A DNA stretch of 64,000 bases from Gracilaria vermiculophylla (lineage: Eukaryota > Rhodophyta > Florideophyceae > Gracilariales > Gracilariaceae): NCBI GenBank assembly GCA_019155205.2, contig JAHNZQ020003148.1, positions 6,071-70,070 of the forward strand, in the 5' to 3' direction. Of the stretch, positions 44,582 through 55,309 are shown in pieces (the first letter of the stretch is position 1; each line of letters starts with the position of its first letter). The notes beneath the pieces are model-generated. The model saw only the letters and a list, made by a program, of their open reading frames with translations. It was not told where the DNA came from and did not search any database. The position numbers and the translations under genes are program-made.

Positions 44582-46051
44582 ATGAACGCGCGCCTCGCTA
44601 TGGTGCTCCATACTACGCCTGATTCCGGCCGCCCGGCTTCTCCTCGATTTACACGATGGCGGCTGGACGCGGCTCCCTCCTGCGTGGCGACACCCACGAC
44701 CTTCGCGTATCACACCTCCGAGGTTTTGGTTCCCCATGACTCCCTAAGGCGGTTTTTCATGTTGATCTCCTCGACGGAGTTCGCAGTCGGCACCTTGATG
44801 GCGTATCTACAAGCAGCGGACGAAGGCGTAACCTCCTATAATCGATGCCGCGACGGCCGCCTCCACTGGCACTCGACCTATCAGCCGACAGCCGGGCGTT
44901 TGCTCCCCTTCTCGGCGTCCCTCATACGGGTCCTGCACTTTTTTGGCATCCAAAACCTGGTCAAGGGCACCGTATGGAGTGAGTCCGAGGCGGAGACGCT
45001 GTTGGATTACAACCTCCAGGTGGCGTGGAATGACACGCCGGGTTTCCTCTGGTGTACCTACGGCGAGGACAGGTTTCACCCCATTGTGCGTAGTCCTAAT
45101 GGAGACGATGACGGGCGAGCATACCCTGCCTTTCCCCGTCTGGCGCCTTCTCGGGTTCCCCAGTTGCCACGGCTCCGAGTACCCGAATACGACCCCTTGA
45201 TGGAGAGTCTGGCGTTTGATGGGCGCCGTCGGTTGCCGGCTCCGTACCAGGATATGAGCGAACCTCCGGAGGTGTTAAATCCGCGGCCCGCCGCAATGCC
45301 GAGTGCTCCCACAGTGGTAGCTGCCGTGTTTTCTATGGAAGAGGACGAGATTGCTCCCGTCCCGGTATCTTCGGCCCCAGTGGTACAACACCGGCTGCGG
45401 AGAGTCCCTGCGCCTGTGCTTCAGCCTCGCCGGAGGAACGTTCCAGTTCCCGCACCGCCGTCACCTCTGGTGTCACCGACTCCGTCCTTGGCATTGCCGG
45501 CCTCCACTGCGGAGCCTGTGGAGTCCCGTCAGGGAGCCCCTGTCACAGCTGCTCCGCCGTCTGCGGCTCCTTCCGTGGTGGGTGTTGCGCGGTCCACGAA
45601 GGTGTCCGCATCGGGTGCACTGTCGGGAGGAGTCTCCTCTCGGGCTCTGGGGGCTGCCTTCCAGGAGTTGGTGCAGGCGTGCCTTGTGACGGGCCGTCTT
45701 GCTCCGGGTTCTCCTGTAGAGGCTCTGTGAGAGGCGCGTGCTTGGGTTTTCGAACTCCACAAGGCCCGGACAGACCGAGCCTCGATGGCGACCATTAAGG
45801 AAAGCCAGTCGGAGTTCTTCGATAGCCGAGCGCTCACGGCAAAACTGCGCCTTGAAGCGGAGTCTCCCACGCGATTCGGTGATAGAGCCCTGGCAAATAA
45901 AAGATCCTTCGGAGGATGCAAAAGCTCCATGAACGGGAGTTCCAATATGAATAGGCCATGCCCGCGTGCTCAACGACACGAAATGACGTCGTGGGGGCAT
46001 GCAAAAAGCGAGCAACAGCATCCTGCAGGAGAAAAAGATAACTCCAGGTAG
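44582..46051 (+). CDS. Antisense ORF inside the chromovirus, unknown protein, one in-frame TGA
   Basis: From ATG 44582 the frame runs 382 codons to TGA 45728-45730 and then stays open for 107 more, including a helical segment (KARTDRASMATIKESQSEFF). The first ~150 residues look globular (FFMLISSTEFAVGTLMAYL, RVLHFFGIQNLVKG) and the middle is a Pro/Val-rich linker. It is opposite in strand to gag-pol and sits between the chromodomain and the 3' LTR, where some plant gypsy elements carry additional, often antisense, ORFs. I recognise no family. It may be a captured gene or an accessory element protein. Confidence 0.5.
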
Positions 46052-46120
46052 GGGATAGACGGCGGAGATGAAAAACAATTCCGCTTGGGGGCCCCCTCCC
46101 TCTTTCCTAAACGGAAGGGC

Positions 46121-47440
46121 CTATGTGAAAAGGCGTTTCCGCTCCAAATCGGCGTTGTATCGCCTGAAGAAGTTATCCGCGATATGCTCCGGAGGTTCTT
46201 CCGTGTCGTCCTTCGAGGTGTACCCATACCAGCGGACGCGGTTCACTATTCCTGCAGGGATTTGTCGATGGGAGACGATATGGTCCACCACGTAGAGGAT
46301 GTCACCTTCAGGGGTCAGGATGGCATCGGGAGCCTCCAATAATGGTTCACCGAGAGCGGTGATGCGGTTCCCAGTATCCCGTGGTGTCGTCGCGCCTGAG
46401 GTGGTCGGATGAAGAATATCCACGCGGTGTCCCTGAGGTGGGGTGGCGGGCATTCTTGAGAGGCTGGGCGTCGGGACTTTCGTCACCCTATCTCGGGAGA
46501 CGACGTCTTTGAGCCCGTTCACCTCAATGGCGACAGTATCCCTATTGGTGGCCAGGACTTTGTAAGGCCCTGAGGTGGTCGGCGCTAACTTGCGCGTGAC
46601 GTTCGGCGGTTCGTCGGATGTTTCCCCAGGTTTATCGAGGAAAACCACGTCGCCTTCCTTCAGGTGACGGCCTTCCATCACCTTCCGGTCGAAGTCCTGC
46701 TTTTATCTCCTCTGAGAGGCGTTGAGTCTCTCCTTTGCGAGGGAGAGTGCGTTCTCATACCCCCTTAGGATGGAGCGTTTGGCTTGCGCAGCTGTTGGTG
46801 CCTGTGGCCCATCCGCCGGGTGCGCCGCGGCGCGTGCCGCAATGGTGGCACTGGGCGGGATGCGCGATAGCACCAGATTGAAAGGAGCGGTCCCCGTGGA
46901 GCGGTGCACCTGCAGGTTGTATGCGTAGGTGAGGGGGCCCACATATGCGTCCCAATCCTTCTGGTGGTCCGCAATGTAGTGCTTTAGCCTCAAGGCGATG
47001 GTCTTGTTGAAACTCTCCGCCTATCCGTTTTTATGGGGGTGATAGGCAGTTGTAAACAACTGTTTCATCCCCAGCATTCGGGAAACGGAGCTGAAGAGTT
47101 TCGCCGCGAACTGGGGTCCATTTTCTGTAAGGAGGTACAACGGTATCCCGTAGGGATAAACCCATTGCTCCAGAAAGGCGTCGGCAATCACTGCTGCAGT
47201 AGTGCTCCGAAGGGGTATGGCACGCGTGATCTAGGAAAAACGATCCGTGATCACGAAAATAAATCGGTGCCCTCGCTCCGTCTTGGGGAGAGGACCCAAG
47301 ATGTCCATGGCCACAAACTCCAATGGTCCTGAAGGTGGGAACAGCGTGAGCGGCGTCCGGTGTCTCCGAATACTTTCCCTAGCGGCGGCACAGGAATTAG
47401 CAATCCGCCACCGTTTGGAAGGCGTCGTTAGCCATTTTCG
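46121..47440 (-). pseudogene. Integrase core, C-terminal domain and chromodomain of copy B
   Basis: The integrase catalytic region is readable on the minus strand: AMDILGPLPKTERGH, then LLTENGPQF where the second Asp (TDNGPQF) is Glu, then NG-stop-AESFNKTI, where relatives have NGQ before the catalytic Glu. A further in-frame TAG follows DRFS. The core ends near 46703. The segment 46681-46121 carries the integrase C-terminal SH3-like part (GDVVFLDKPG, SGPYKVL) and a chromodomain (YVVDHIVSHRQI, VRWYGYTSKDDTEEP). Chromodomains steer integration to marked chromatin. The copy is inactive. Confidence 0.85.
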
Positions 47441-49605
47441 GCCAATAGAACTCCTTCCGCATGGTTACATACATTCGAGATCCACCGGAGTGCACGGCGA
47501 GGCGAGGATAGTGCGAAGGATACAACACTCTCGCCCGTAACTTCGTCGGCACCACCTTTTGGAGAGCTCCATCCAGGGGGGCCCGGCGTACAAGTACGCC
47601 GTCTCGGTCGACGTCAAATGACGATGTCAAACTCCCCACAGTTACGAGGGACTCCTTGCAGTACACATCCGTACTCTGCTTCTTCAGGAATTCCGCTACG
47701 GTAATGGGGAGAACTTCTTTCTCCTCCTCAACAAGAGCCATCAACTCAGGGAGTCCACTGTACTTTCCTCCAGGTTCGCAGCATTCCAAACATTCTCTAT
47801 CGGATCCATCTTTTCCATCGGCGTCATGGATGACCAGACACGGGATCATGTCCTCCAAAGGTGTTTTTATCTTCCCCGTCGGTGGAGATTCGTGAGAGCG
47901 CGTCCGCTGCCTGGTGTTTGATGCCAGGGCGGTGGACGATGTCAAACTCGAATTCCAGGAGGCGAAACCTCCACCTTTCCAGGCGACCGGAAGCATCCGT
48001 CAAGGACAGTATCCACTTCAGTGGTGCACGGTCTGTCCTCAAGGGGAAGCGCGCGCCTTCCAGGTATGGGCGTAAAAGCAAAACCGCCCACACGATGGCG
48101 AGAAACTCGCGCTCCGAGGTTGAATAATTCCGTTCCGTAGGGGTGAGGCTGCGACTTCAATACCCGATGGGTTGAAGTCCACCTTCAGGTTGTTCCTGTA
48201 GGAGGGCACATCCAACCTGGTACTTACAGGCGTCAGTGTCCAGCACCATTCGGCCGTGCCGCTTCGGCAATACCAAGATTGGTGGTTCTGTCAGTCCCCT
48301 CTTCAGGGTGTCGAAGGCTTCAAACTCCTCGTCCGTCAGGAGAGCCAATTGCGCCAGTTTGTCCTTCTCCAGGAGGCGATTTAACGGCGCCGCTATACGG
48401 GAGAAATTAGGGGCTAACCTCCGGAAGACGTTACACAACCCGAGGAAGGAGCGGAGCTCCGTATGGTTGGTGGGAGGGCGAGCTTCCTTAATGGCGTCCT
48501 GAGTTTTCCTTGAAACCTGTAGGCGGCCCAGGAGCACAACGTGCCCCAGGTAGTCCACCGACTACTTGAAAAAGAAACATTTCTCCAGCTCCAAGGTGAG
48601 GCCAGCATCCTTTAGGAGTTGGAGCACGTGCTTCACATGAATGAAGTGCGCCTCCACGCTGCAGGAGTATATGATGACGTCATCGATATACACCAAGGCG
48701 TACTGCCACTTCACGTTTGACAGGATTATGTCCATCGCTCGTTGGAACGTAGCGGGTGCATTCTTCATTCCCAATGGCATCCTTAGGAATCTAAAGATCC
48801 CACAGTGTGAGGTGAACGTTGTCTTATCCTTATCGGAGTCGTCCATCTCAATCTGCCAGAAGCCGCTGTTGGCATCCAGCGTGGAGAAAACGGACGCATC
48901 ACCTAATGAGTCGATACATTCATCCATCCGGGGTATCGGGTACGACTCGCGTACCGTCACCTCGTTATGGCGCCTGTAGTTAATACAGAACAGTAGGGAG
49001 CCATCCTTCTTTTTGAAAAACACCACCGAGGAGGCCCATTCGGAATTGGAAGGCTCTATAACGCCCTTCTCCAGCATCCGGTGGACCTCATCGCGTTCGA
49101 AATCACGCGCGTGTGGTCCGGCCCTCCTTGGGAGTTGATGTACCGGTTCCGCAATAGGTCTGAGCTGGATTCTGTGTTTGGCCAGGCTGACCTGGCCCAG
49201 GCAGCCGGTCCACATATCCTCAACGGCGGATAACATCTCCACTACCCTATGGCGATACCCTTCGAAATCCTCGCCAGTTTGGAGCTTCTCCTACCACAGA
49301 GCAGGATTCTCTGCCTCTGGAGCCGTGAAAGTCGCTTCCGCCTCCGTGGTGACGATTGCATTGCGGTCCACGAGGTCATTTAAACGAGGAAAGTGAGCCA
49401 GTTCGGTAGGGGCGGGTAGTGCCAATCGGACGACAGTTCCTTTCTGGAGCCGTAACGGCGACTCCGTCAGGTTTCCGAGCACAACCCTGAAGGGATTGTT
49501 TGGTATTATTTCCATAACACCGTTCGAAATCATGGAGTGCTGCTTCATCGTCAGCTGTGGACCCCCGGTAGGAAAGAAAAGCCGGATGCAGAGGTCTGCA
49601 CCCAA
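47397..49605 (-). pseudogene. Reverse transcriptase, RNase H and integrase zinc domain of copy B
   Basis: The frame from 49605 leads into RT (49242-48562) with GVIEPSNSEWASSVV, MPLGMKNAPATFQ and the YIDDVIIY active site. A TAG at 48562-48564 splits CFFFK from SVDYLGHVV without changing frame. The RT connection and RNase H follow (LRSFLGLCNVFRR, DTDACKYQVGCALLQ, GIKHQAADALSR). Then comes the integrase zinc-binding module with HSGGSRMYVTMRKEFYWP. Together these copy element RNA into DNA. Stops and frame changes make it non-functional. Confidence 0.9.
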
Positions 49606-50147
49606 ACTTCGGCCTGACTCCTCGCGGGTATTTTGATGCTCTTCATCACTCGGAGCGTATTCGACTGCATCTTCATTGGAATATTACCCACGTGACGCGG
49701 GTTGGCGTACGGTCCTGGAGATGCGGACACGATACCAAAAGGGGCGGCGTCGTGAAACGTCACCATCCGCAGGCGTGGGTAGATTGCAAATACATACCGG
49801 TGGACATAGAAAGTGCCTAATATGCATTGTGCGGTCAAGTTGGTCGTCACAAGGAACCACACCTTCACCTGTAAAAAGCCCAACCGGAGGTACAAGGGGA
49901 TTGCGCCGAGGATGGTCAATGCTCGACGCGACGCATCGCGCACCGTAGGGAGCTTTTCAGTCCTCAAGGAGCCGAGGGCAGACCGCGGGAGCACGTCGGC
50001 GTGCACCAGATCGGGGCCAGCTCTGGTATCGAGCATAGCGCGCACCGTGGTGGAGGCGATCGGGGAATATCCTATTGAGGCGAATGCCTTGTAATTCGCA
50101 CAGCGGAGCGTGCAAACAGAATCCTCAAAGGTGACGAATGGGTCCAA
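49551..50147 (-). pseudogene. Retropepsin region of copy B
   Basis: Homologous to the copy A protease, but the active-site motif reads LDTRAGPDLVHADVLP, with Gly of DTGA changed to Arg. The region is shifted in frame relative to gag and RT. It would be catalytically dead. Confidence 0.8.
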
Positions 50148-50485
50148 CGGGAGTGGGGGGCCCGCCGATTCTGCGTTAACGGAGCAGACGGCTTCTCCCC
50201 CTCTCCTAAAGGAGACCTCCGTGAAGCTGAGGCTCGACGTTAAAGAGCCACGCCGAGCCTCTACGCGTGGCTCTGAGGGGTTTCCTGGTTGGAGAGGGGC
50301 TGAGTTCCAGTCAAGAACGGCATCTGCGGTTGTGCATCGCGAGGCGACATGTTCTCTTGAGCTGCAACCGGCTTGGGCACCGGCACCTGCTGTGTGGGTG
50401 CAAGTGACAGTGGGACAGGCTGCACTCCAGGTGGAGCACGGTAACCCTAGTTTCCTTGAGCGGAGCGGATGTCACGATACGCAGT

Positions 50486-50791
50486 TCAATAACTTCCGCT
50501 CTCCGTTGGTGTGTCCTTCAGGTCCTGGAAGTTTTTCTCCCGTTCCTGCAGGATGGCGGCCCTCATTGCTGGGGTGAGAGTCGTACAGTGTACTGGCTCT
50601 CGTGACAAGCAAATCCTGCAAGGCGGTGGGTAGCCTCGAGGGTTCGCAAATCGAACGCTTCTGTAAGATCCTGCCAAGGCGTACGAAGTGGGAGACGAGG
50701 GTGTCCTCGTCCTAGACGGTGCTCCCTGAGAGGAGGCGTATGTGAGGGCAAGGGTCTCTTGATCTCCTACGAGTGTGAGCTCGTCGGACAT
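50486..50791 (-). pseudogene. gag-pol linker with Cys cluster, copy B
   Basis: Matches the equivalent part of copy A, with RTPSSPTSYA and PPPCRICLSREPVHC. The Cys spacing is not a standard CCHC knuckle. Confidence 0.65.
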
Positions 50792-50984
50792 CCTCCGAGG
50801 TGCTGGAGCCTTACGTCAGGGCGGATGCCCGACGGTTCCTTGACGTCGCCGGTTTGTCCAAAAGTGGAGCATAGCTGCGACGAGCGGCACGGTGGGTATC
50901 CCCATAGGATTCAGCGAGACGTGCTAGCTCCGTATAGGTGGTATTTGGGTGCGTTGTGAGGTGCCTACGCACCCTCGCGCGTAT

Positions 50985-52535
50985 CTAAAGAAGGAGTCCT
51001 TCGACAAACAACGACTTCAACCGCCGTTTGGAGTACACGTTCCTACATCGTAGGGCCTTCGTCCACAGCTTCTGTGAGAACTCCGTCTCGGTCATTCCGG
51101 TGTTCTGCCTGTAGGAGGTGACTTCAGCATCAGCATCGGCTATCACCTCGTCAGTGGCGTACCTTTTCAGGAGGAAATTGACTACCTCCGGGTACGTCGT
51201 CAGGATCTCTGTTCCAGGATTATCTACAATGGTGCTCTCCCTCGTGAGGCGCGGCTGCACCAGCGAGTGCGCTTGCCCTGTGAGGTAGAACTGAAAGCAC
51301 CAGACGGCGGCACCTTCATGGACATCATTGGTGTTACACGCCGAACGGAAACGCGTAAGAAAATTCAACACCGAGATGGGCTATTCGCCTGAGAAGGAGT
51401 GCTTCTTCATTTGAATATCCATACGGCGCTGCATCTCCGTGAGTCGTTTAGCGACCGACGCGTCGTAAAGTGTGGAGCGATAATTCAACCTGTAGGTGTC
51501 ATAATCCACCACTTTGGCGAAGAGGTCTTTGAGTGGGACGACCTTCCTGACCCTTCTGCTCTTCTCCTTGGGAGGTATACTGTCCTCCGAGCTGGAGCTG
51601 TTCACGGATTCGGGGTCTGAGCTTCTCTCCGAATCGGTATCTCGCTTTTTTCTTTTCCCCCTCCGTTTCTTTTGGTGTCTTTTCTTGAGGTGGTCTGGGT
51701 TACTGGCGATACCCCCGGTATCGCGATCCACCTGAGAAATATCCTGTCCTTTTCTCCCTAGGTGAACTTCTTCGCGACCGGTATCCTGTCCTCCTCCACG
51801 GGGCGTCTGGTCCAGACGGTGCATAGCAAGATTCCTGAGGTGGTCCTATTTCCCTTCGGCAGTATCCTTTCCTCCCCTGGCGTAAGGGGTGGCAAGATCC
51901 CGTTCTTCTCTGTCCGTGGTCACCTTAGGTGTTGATAGAGGGAACCTCTCCTGTACGGAAGGATAACTTTGAAACGACGCTGCGGGGAGCAGCTGTGTGG
52001 TTGGAACGCGAATCTCCACACGGAGAACATCTAAGATCACCTCGAGGAAGCGATTGGAATCCAGCAAAGCATCCACAGCACGGTGAGCCCTCTCTATTGC
52101 AATTTCCTCCACAAGGAAATGGCGGCGCGCTCCGAAGTGGGCTTCAACACCTGCAGGTATTCTTTCGACCAGCTCTCGTGAGAGCCAATCCGTAAGGCGC
52201 GGGGCCAGGGACTCCAGGAGGGAGTTAGCCTCCGGGTGTTCCCGTCCCTGCAGCTCCTGAGGTGGCGGCTGCGATGCCGTGTGCGGTTCTTCAACCTCCA
52301 CATCGGCGTTCTCCAGAGGTGTCGCTGGGGATTCCGCTTGCCTCCGATCATGCATACGCTTAAGGCGATTCCTGAGACGCTCCACAGAGGAGCCAGGATT
52401 CCGAAGCAGACTTTCAGGGTCCTCCAGTGGAATGGCCATCTCCTGGGGAGCGCTGCGCGTGCTGCGCCCACGGACGGAGCCGGTTGCTTGAGGATCTTGT
52501 AGGGAGGTTTCCATTGATGGTTCTGAGGGGTCCAA
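50985..52535 (-). pseudogene. gag: gag of copy B, in-frame stops
   Basis: Homologue of the intact gag at 14810-16633, starting MDPSEPSMET at 52535. The frame is broken by stops at 51846, 51381 and 50985 without any frame change between them. One of these falls in the conserved SGKDPISV box, where Asp of copy A is replaced by TAG. Confidence 0.88.
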
Positions 52536-52672
52536 AGAGGAGTAGGTCGGGGGTGATTTTCTCCCACTTCTGAATCACCTTAAGGGAGAATTCCACTGTT
52601 GGGGGTTTGGAGGTTGCAAACTAGAAACACGGTTCTGCTACGACTTGTGCGAATCTTTTAGTAACTGTGACC

Positions 52673-52690
52673 TTCTAAGTCGGGAGACCA
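52673..52690 (-). promoter_or_regulatory. Putative primer-binding site of copy B
   Basis: On the minus strand TGGTCTCCCGACTTAG begins two bases after the LTR end and is conserved in copy A. It starts with TGG, complementary to a tRNA CCA end. The priming tRNA was not identified. Confidence 0.6.
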
Positions 52691-52692
52691 GT

Positions 52693-53246
52693 TGTGGTAC
52701 TGTCAGCCCTCCTGTCGAGGTAGTAAAGCACAACGTCCGTTAGGAGTTTTTGATGACTCCAAAGACGCGTATTCCTAAAGGTGGTCTACGGTATCCGCTG
52801 TCGCGAGCCGGGGGAATTCTTAAAGGGGATCCGCAAACAACCAGCGGAGAGGAAGGTTCATTGGGCGGACAATGCTTCTGCAGGCGCTGCTATGATGCGA
52901 CCTGGGGATCGGCGGCTTAGAAACCTGCGTTGATCGACAAGAGACTCCAACTGGAAAATGTAGAAGAAGACTCAAGGGTGCTTGTCTTTACTTCCCCAGA
53001 GGTGGAGCTCAACCGACAGATTAAGTATCAAGCCGGGAGCCCGCCTCGGCAGGTCTCGCTACTGTACTAATTACCTGCAAAAATTAACTAAAATAAATAA
53101 TGAGTCTACCGTCTCTCAAGGATACCGTAGCGCACGCTGGCGGGACTATGCACCACGTGGCCCAGCTAATAAAATACGAGCCCTCCTTAGGAATATTTTA
53201 CCATAAGGCGAAACCACCCCATTTCCTTAGGATCCACTGTACTACA
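52693..53246 (-). repeat. 5' LTR of copy B
   Basis: 554 bp with the same termini as the other family members. It should hold the element promoter, though no core promoter motif is distinctive. Confidence 0.92.
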
Positions 53247-53390
53247 AAACAAGCTACCAAACACAGGAAAAGTTTATTGCTCAAAGAGAAAAAGGGAGTT
53301 AGCCTAGATGATGAGATGAGGCATGTAGAAATTCAAAATCCGACTAACACCAACCATTCTAGACCTGAGGGTAAACAACGGAACAACTAA
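53247..53390 (+). pseudogene. Probable C-terminal end of the DUF6818 protein
   Basis: Directly after the chromovirus LTR a Lys-rich frame (KQATKHRKSLLLKEKKG, DDEMRHVEIQ) runs to TAA. Its character and position fit the continuation of the gene cut at 43517, which supports insertion of the retroelement into it. Confidence 0.5.
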
Positions 53391-53440
53391 ATGCAGAATT
53401 AGTTTTCTCTCACCTCGTTTTTCATACGTGAAGCGATCTT

Positions 53441-54031
53441 TCAGACGTGAAAGGAACCCTGAAAAACCCTCATACCCCACTCAGACGCTTGACGAGCTGA
53501 TGTGGCTTCTCTGGTTTTAATTATATCATTATGGTTGTACGAGTTAGGTACATCTTCAGATGATTTGATTAAGAAAGGGTAATGACCGCAGCAAAAAGCA
53601 AAGTCAACTACGCAAGTCCCGCCATTTCGATCAAAGTTATCCTCTAGCTTTTTGTAGATAGAACCCCATTCAGCAATAGTTGAGTCGTGCATATAGCCCG
53701 GTGCATGAATTGCACAGGCTATAACTATGCCAGGCGGTGCAAAAACGAAAACATTGCTAACATAATGGTCATGGGTCCAGCCGTTGTGAAAAATACTTTG
53801 AATGAAATCATTACTGCTGTGTTGTAGGTAAAGCTTTAGCCCATCTGCCACCACATAGACATCAGCTAGCATAGAATGTTTTCTTGAAAAAGCTTGTTGA
53901 AATTGGGGATTCACTTCGTCAGAAGGCATGCGAATTGCTGCTTGAGGATCTCTTACCAAAACACAAAGAGGAAGGCGACGGCCGAACCTTAAAGACATAG
54001 AGCACACTGATTCAGTTATTCTAAAGATCAT
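53441..54031 (-). pseudogene. PIF/Harbinger DDE transposase, C-terminal part
   Basis: The DDE_Tnp_4 pattern is clear: YVVADGLKLYL (first Asp), HYVSNVFVFAPPG, APGYMHDSTIAE (second Asp) and VVDFAFCCGHY (third Asp). Transposases of this family cut and paste the element with 3-bp target duplications. The ORF has 197 codons and lacks its N-terminal part, which was separated by the LTR inserted at 54038. The gene converges with the DUF6818 gene. Confidence 0.88.
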
Positions 54032-54037
54032 GCAGAG

Positions 54038-54839
54038 TGTAGTGCAACCGCCGCTTTTGTGGATTGCCGCCCCCGTGTCTCATAGGACTTGGGTAATTTT
54101 CCCGGCGGTGACACCTGTCGTATGAGCGACAGTGGCTCCCGGACCCATTGTTGGGATGTCCCTGTGAAGGGTAGTATTTGGGGCACACGTGTAGTGCATT
54201 TGGGCGGCGCCAGGATGCGCCGTTGCAAGCCGGTATTCACCACACACGTGGACGGGCACTCCCAGCACTTCTGGTCATGGCTAGATAATTTTATAATTTA
54301 TTTAGTAATTTCTACGAACTGTTTAAGTACAGTAGCGACCGCTACCGTGCGGACAATAACCCTCCATCAAGGAGGATCTCGGCTCTGACCTCACCGCTTT
54401 GCGGACGGCTCCAGACCCTCACCGGGTGCTTCCGACGCAGACATGGACGGTCAACCAACCTCTTTTGTCGAGGACACTTCTACCGTGGTTACGGACTGTT
54501 TTTCTTTGTTTTTTGTTTTTTGTTTTCTGTTGCTTTTATACCGTTGTACGGTCTATATTTTTTGCCCTGTTTGGCAGGTTATTCTAACCGTTCGTGGGAT
54601 ATTATCTACTCGACTCTCGAGTCTGCGCCCTGTATCGCGGCTCGGGTCGTTGCCCAATTTTTGGTACTACCGTTTACAAGGACACTCCCGCTCGTGGACA
54701 CGCAACTCACTCCGTCCGACGTCATCGGTCGACGGCCACACCCACCCTCGACTGCCAGTCAGGAAGGGGTCGTCCGGAGTTACGCCCGGTGCTTTTCGAC
54801 CCTATCGAGGGAGCTCTACCACCTTCGCTACCCATTCCA
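54038..54839 (+). repeat. LTR-like sequence of a second, diverged family
   Basis: It begins TGTAGTGCAACCG just upstream of the transposase fragment and shares the TTTAGTAATTTCT and AGTACAGTAGCGA block with the chromovirus LTRs in plus orientation. The right end is hidden by the assembly gap. It probably split the transposase gene. Confidence 0.5.
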
Positions 54840-54939
54840 NNNNNNNNNNNNNNNNNNNNNNNNNNNNNNNNNNNNNNNNNNNNNNNNNNNNNNNNNNNNN
54901 NNNNNNNNNNNNNNNNNNNNNNNNNNNNNNNNNNNNNNN
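54840..54939. other. Assembly gap (100 N)
   Basis: A run of exactly 100 N. It probably hides the end of the LTR-like unit and most of a MITE whose right end remains at 54940-54955. Confidence 1.
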
Positions 54940-54958
54940 TTTTTCGGAGCGACCCATT

Positions 54959-55261
54959 GGGTCGCTCCGAAAAACACAAATTTGTACCAGCACTCAAATA
55001 TCAAAATACGTATTGACAGATTTGATACGACTGAAATGGGCACGAAAAGTCCGTACCGATTCGGCAACTCTCGCACACAACTGTGTGCGAGAAGCGCGCT
55101 TTGTCCTATTGCGCGCTAAAATTTGATATTTGCTACATTTGAGGAATCTGTCTGACGAGTGAGTGGCATAACTACTTGGAGCGGTTTGCGCACACTCTTT
55201 TGGGGCAAATGCTATCAATTTGAGTACAGCATTTTGCGATTTGTGTTTTTAGGAGTGATCC
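54959..55261. mobile_element. Harbinger-type MITE (~303 bp)
   Basis: The termini GGGTCGCTCCGAAAAACAC and the reverse complement of GTGTTTTTAGGAGTGATCC are imperfect inverted repeats that share the core CTCC(G/T)AAAAACACAAA with the large Harbinger element. No coding capacity. A second MITE end abuts it at 54940-54955, forming a palindrome around ATT. Confidence 0.75.
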
Positions 55262-55309
55262 AATTTGATGAAATACGTCTACACATTTTGCGTTTTTCGG
55301 AGGCGCCCA

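Larger units (their letters stand above)
43517..53246 (-). mobile_element. Chromovirus (Ty3/gypsy) copy B, full length, 9.73 kb
   Basis: Two 554-bp LTRs in the same orientation bound gag, protease, RT-RNase H, integrase and a chromodomain, all on the minus strand and in Ty3/gypsy order. A primer-binding-like site follows the 5' LTR and a purine run (AGGAAGGGGG) precedes the 3' LTR. The LTRs differ at about one base in eight by eye, so the insertion is old. The flanks (AAGGT and AAACA) do not match as a target duplication. About 2 kb between the chromodomain and the 3' LTR carries a long antisense ORF. Confidence 0.92.
42485..55308. mobile_element. PIF/Harbinger transposon, interrupted by nested elements
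   Basis: The terminal inverted repeats GGGCGCCTCCGAAAAAC are at 42485 (forward) and 55308 (reverse complement), and similarity continues some 40 bp inward with a small gap. Both ends are flanked by AGT (42482-42484 and 55309-55311), a 3-bp target duplication as expected for this superfamily. Inside are two convergent genes, a DUF6818 Myb-like gene on the plus strand and a DDE transposase on the minus strand. A chromovirus sits between them, and a second LTR family plus MITE-like units lie near the right end. Confidence 0.8.

Noticed and set aside
45473..46078. 201-codon minus-strand ORF as an env-like gene
   Set aside because: It is the shadow of the longer antisense ORF on the plus strand and shows no signal peptide plus TM layout expected of an envelope.
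927..53246. Reassigned stop codons (variant genetic code)
   Set aside because: MYB (TAG), DUF760 (TGA) and gag of copy A (TAG) end cleanly at these codons at expected lengths, and all three stops occur inside broken genes.
927..53246. RIP-like C-to-T hypermutation as sole cause of the stops
   Set aside because: Homology predicts Lys or Glu at several of the stops, which needs transversions (AAG to TAG, GAA to TAA).
43517..53246. Perfect target-site duplication for copy B
   Set aside because: The flanks AAGGT and AAACA differ, so the insertion site cannot be proven from a duplication. The nested position is argued from the interrupted DUF6818 gene instead.
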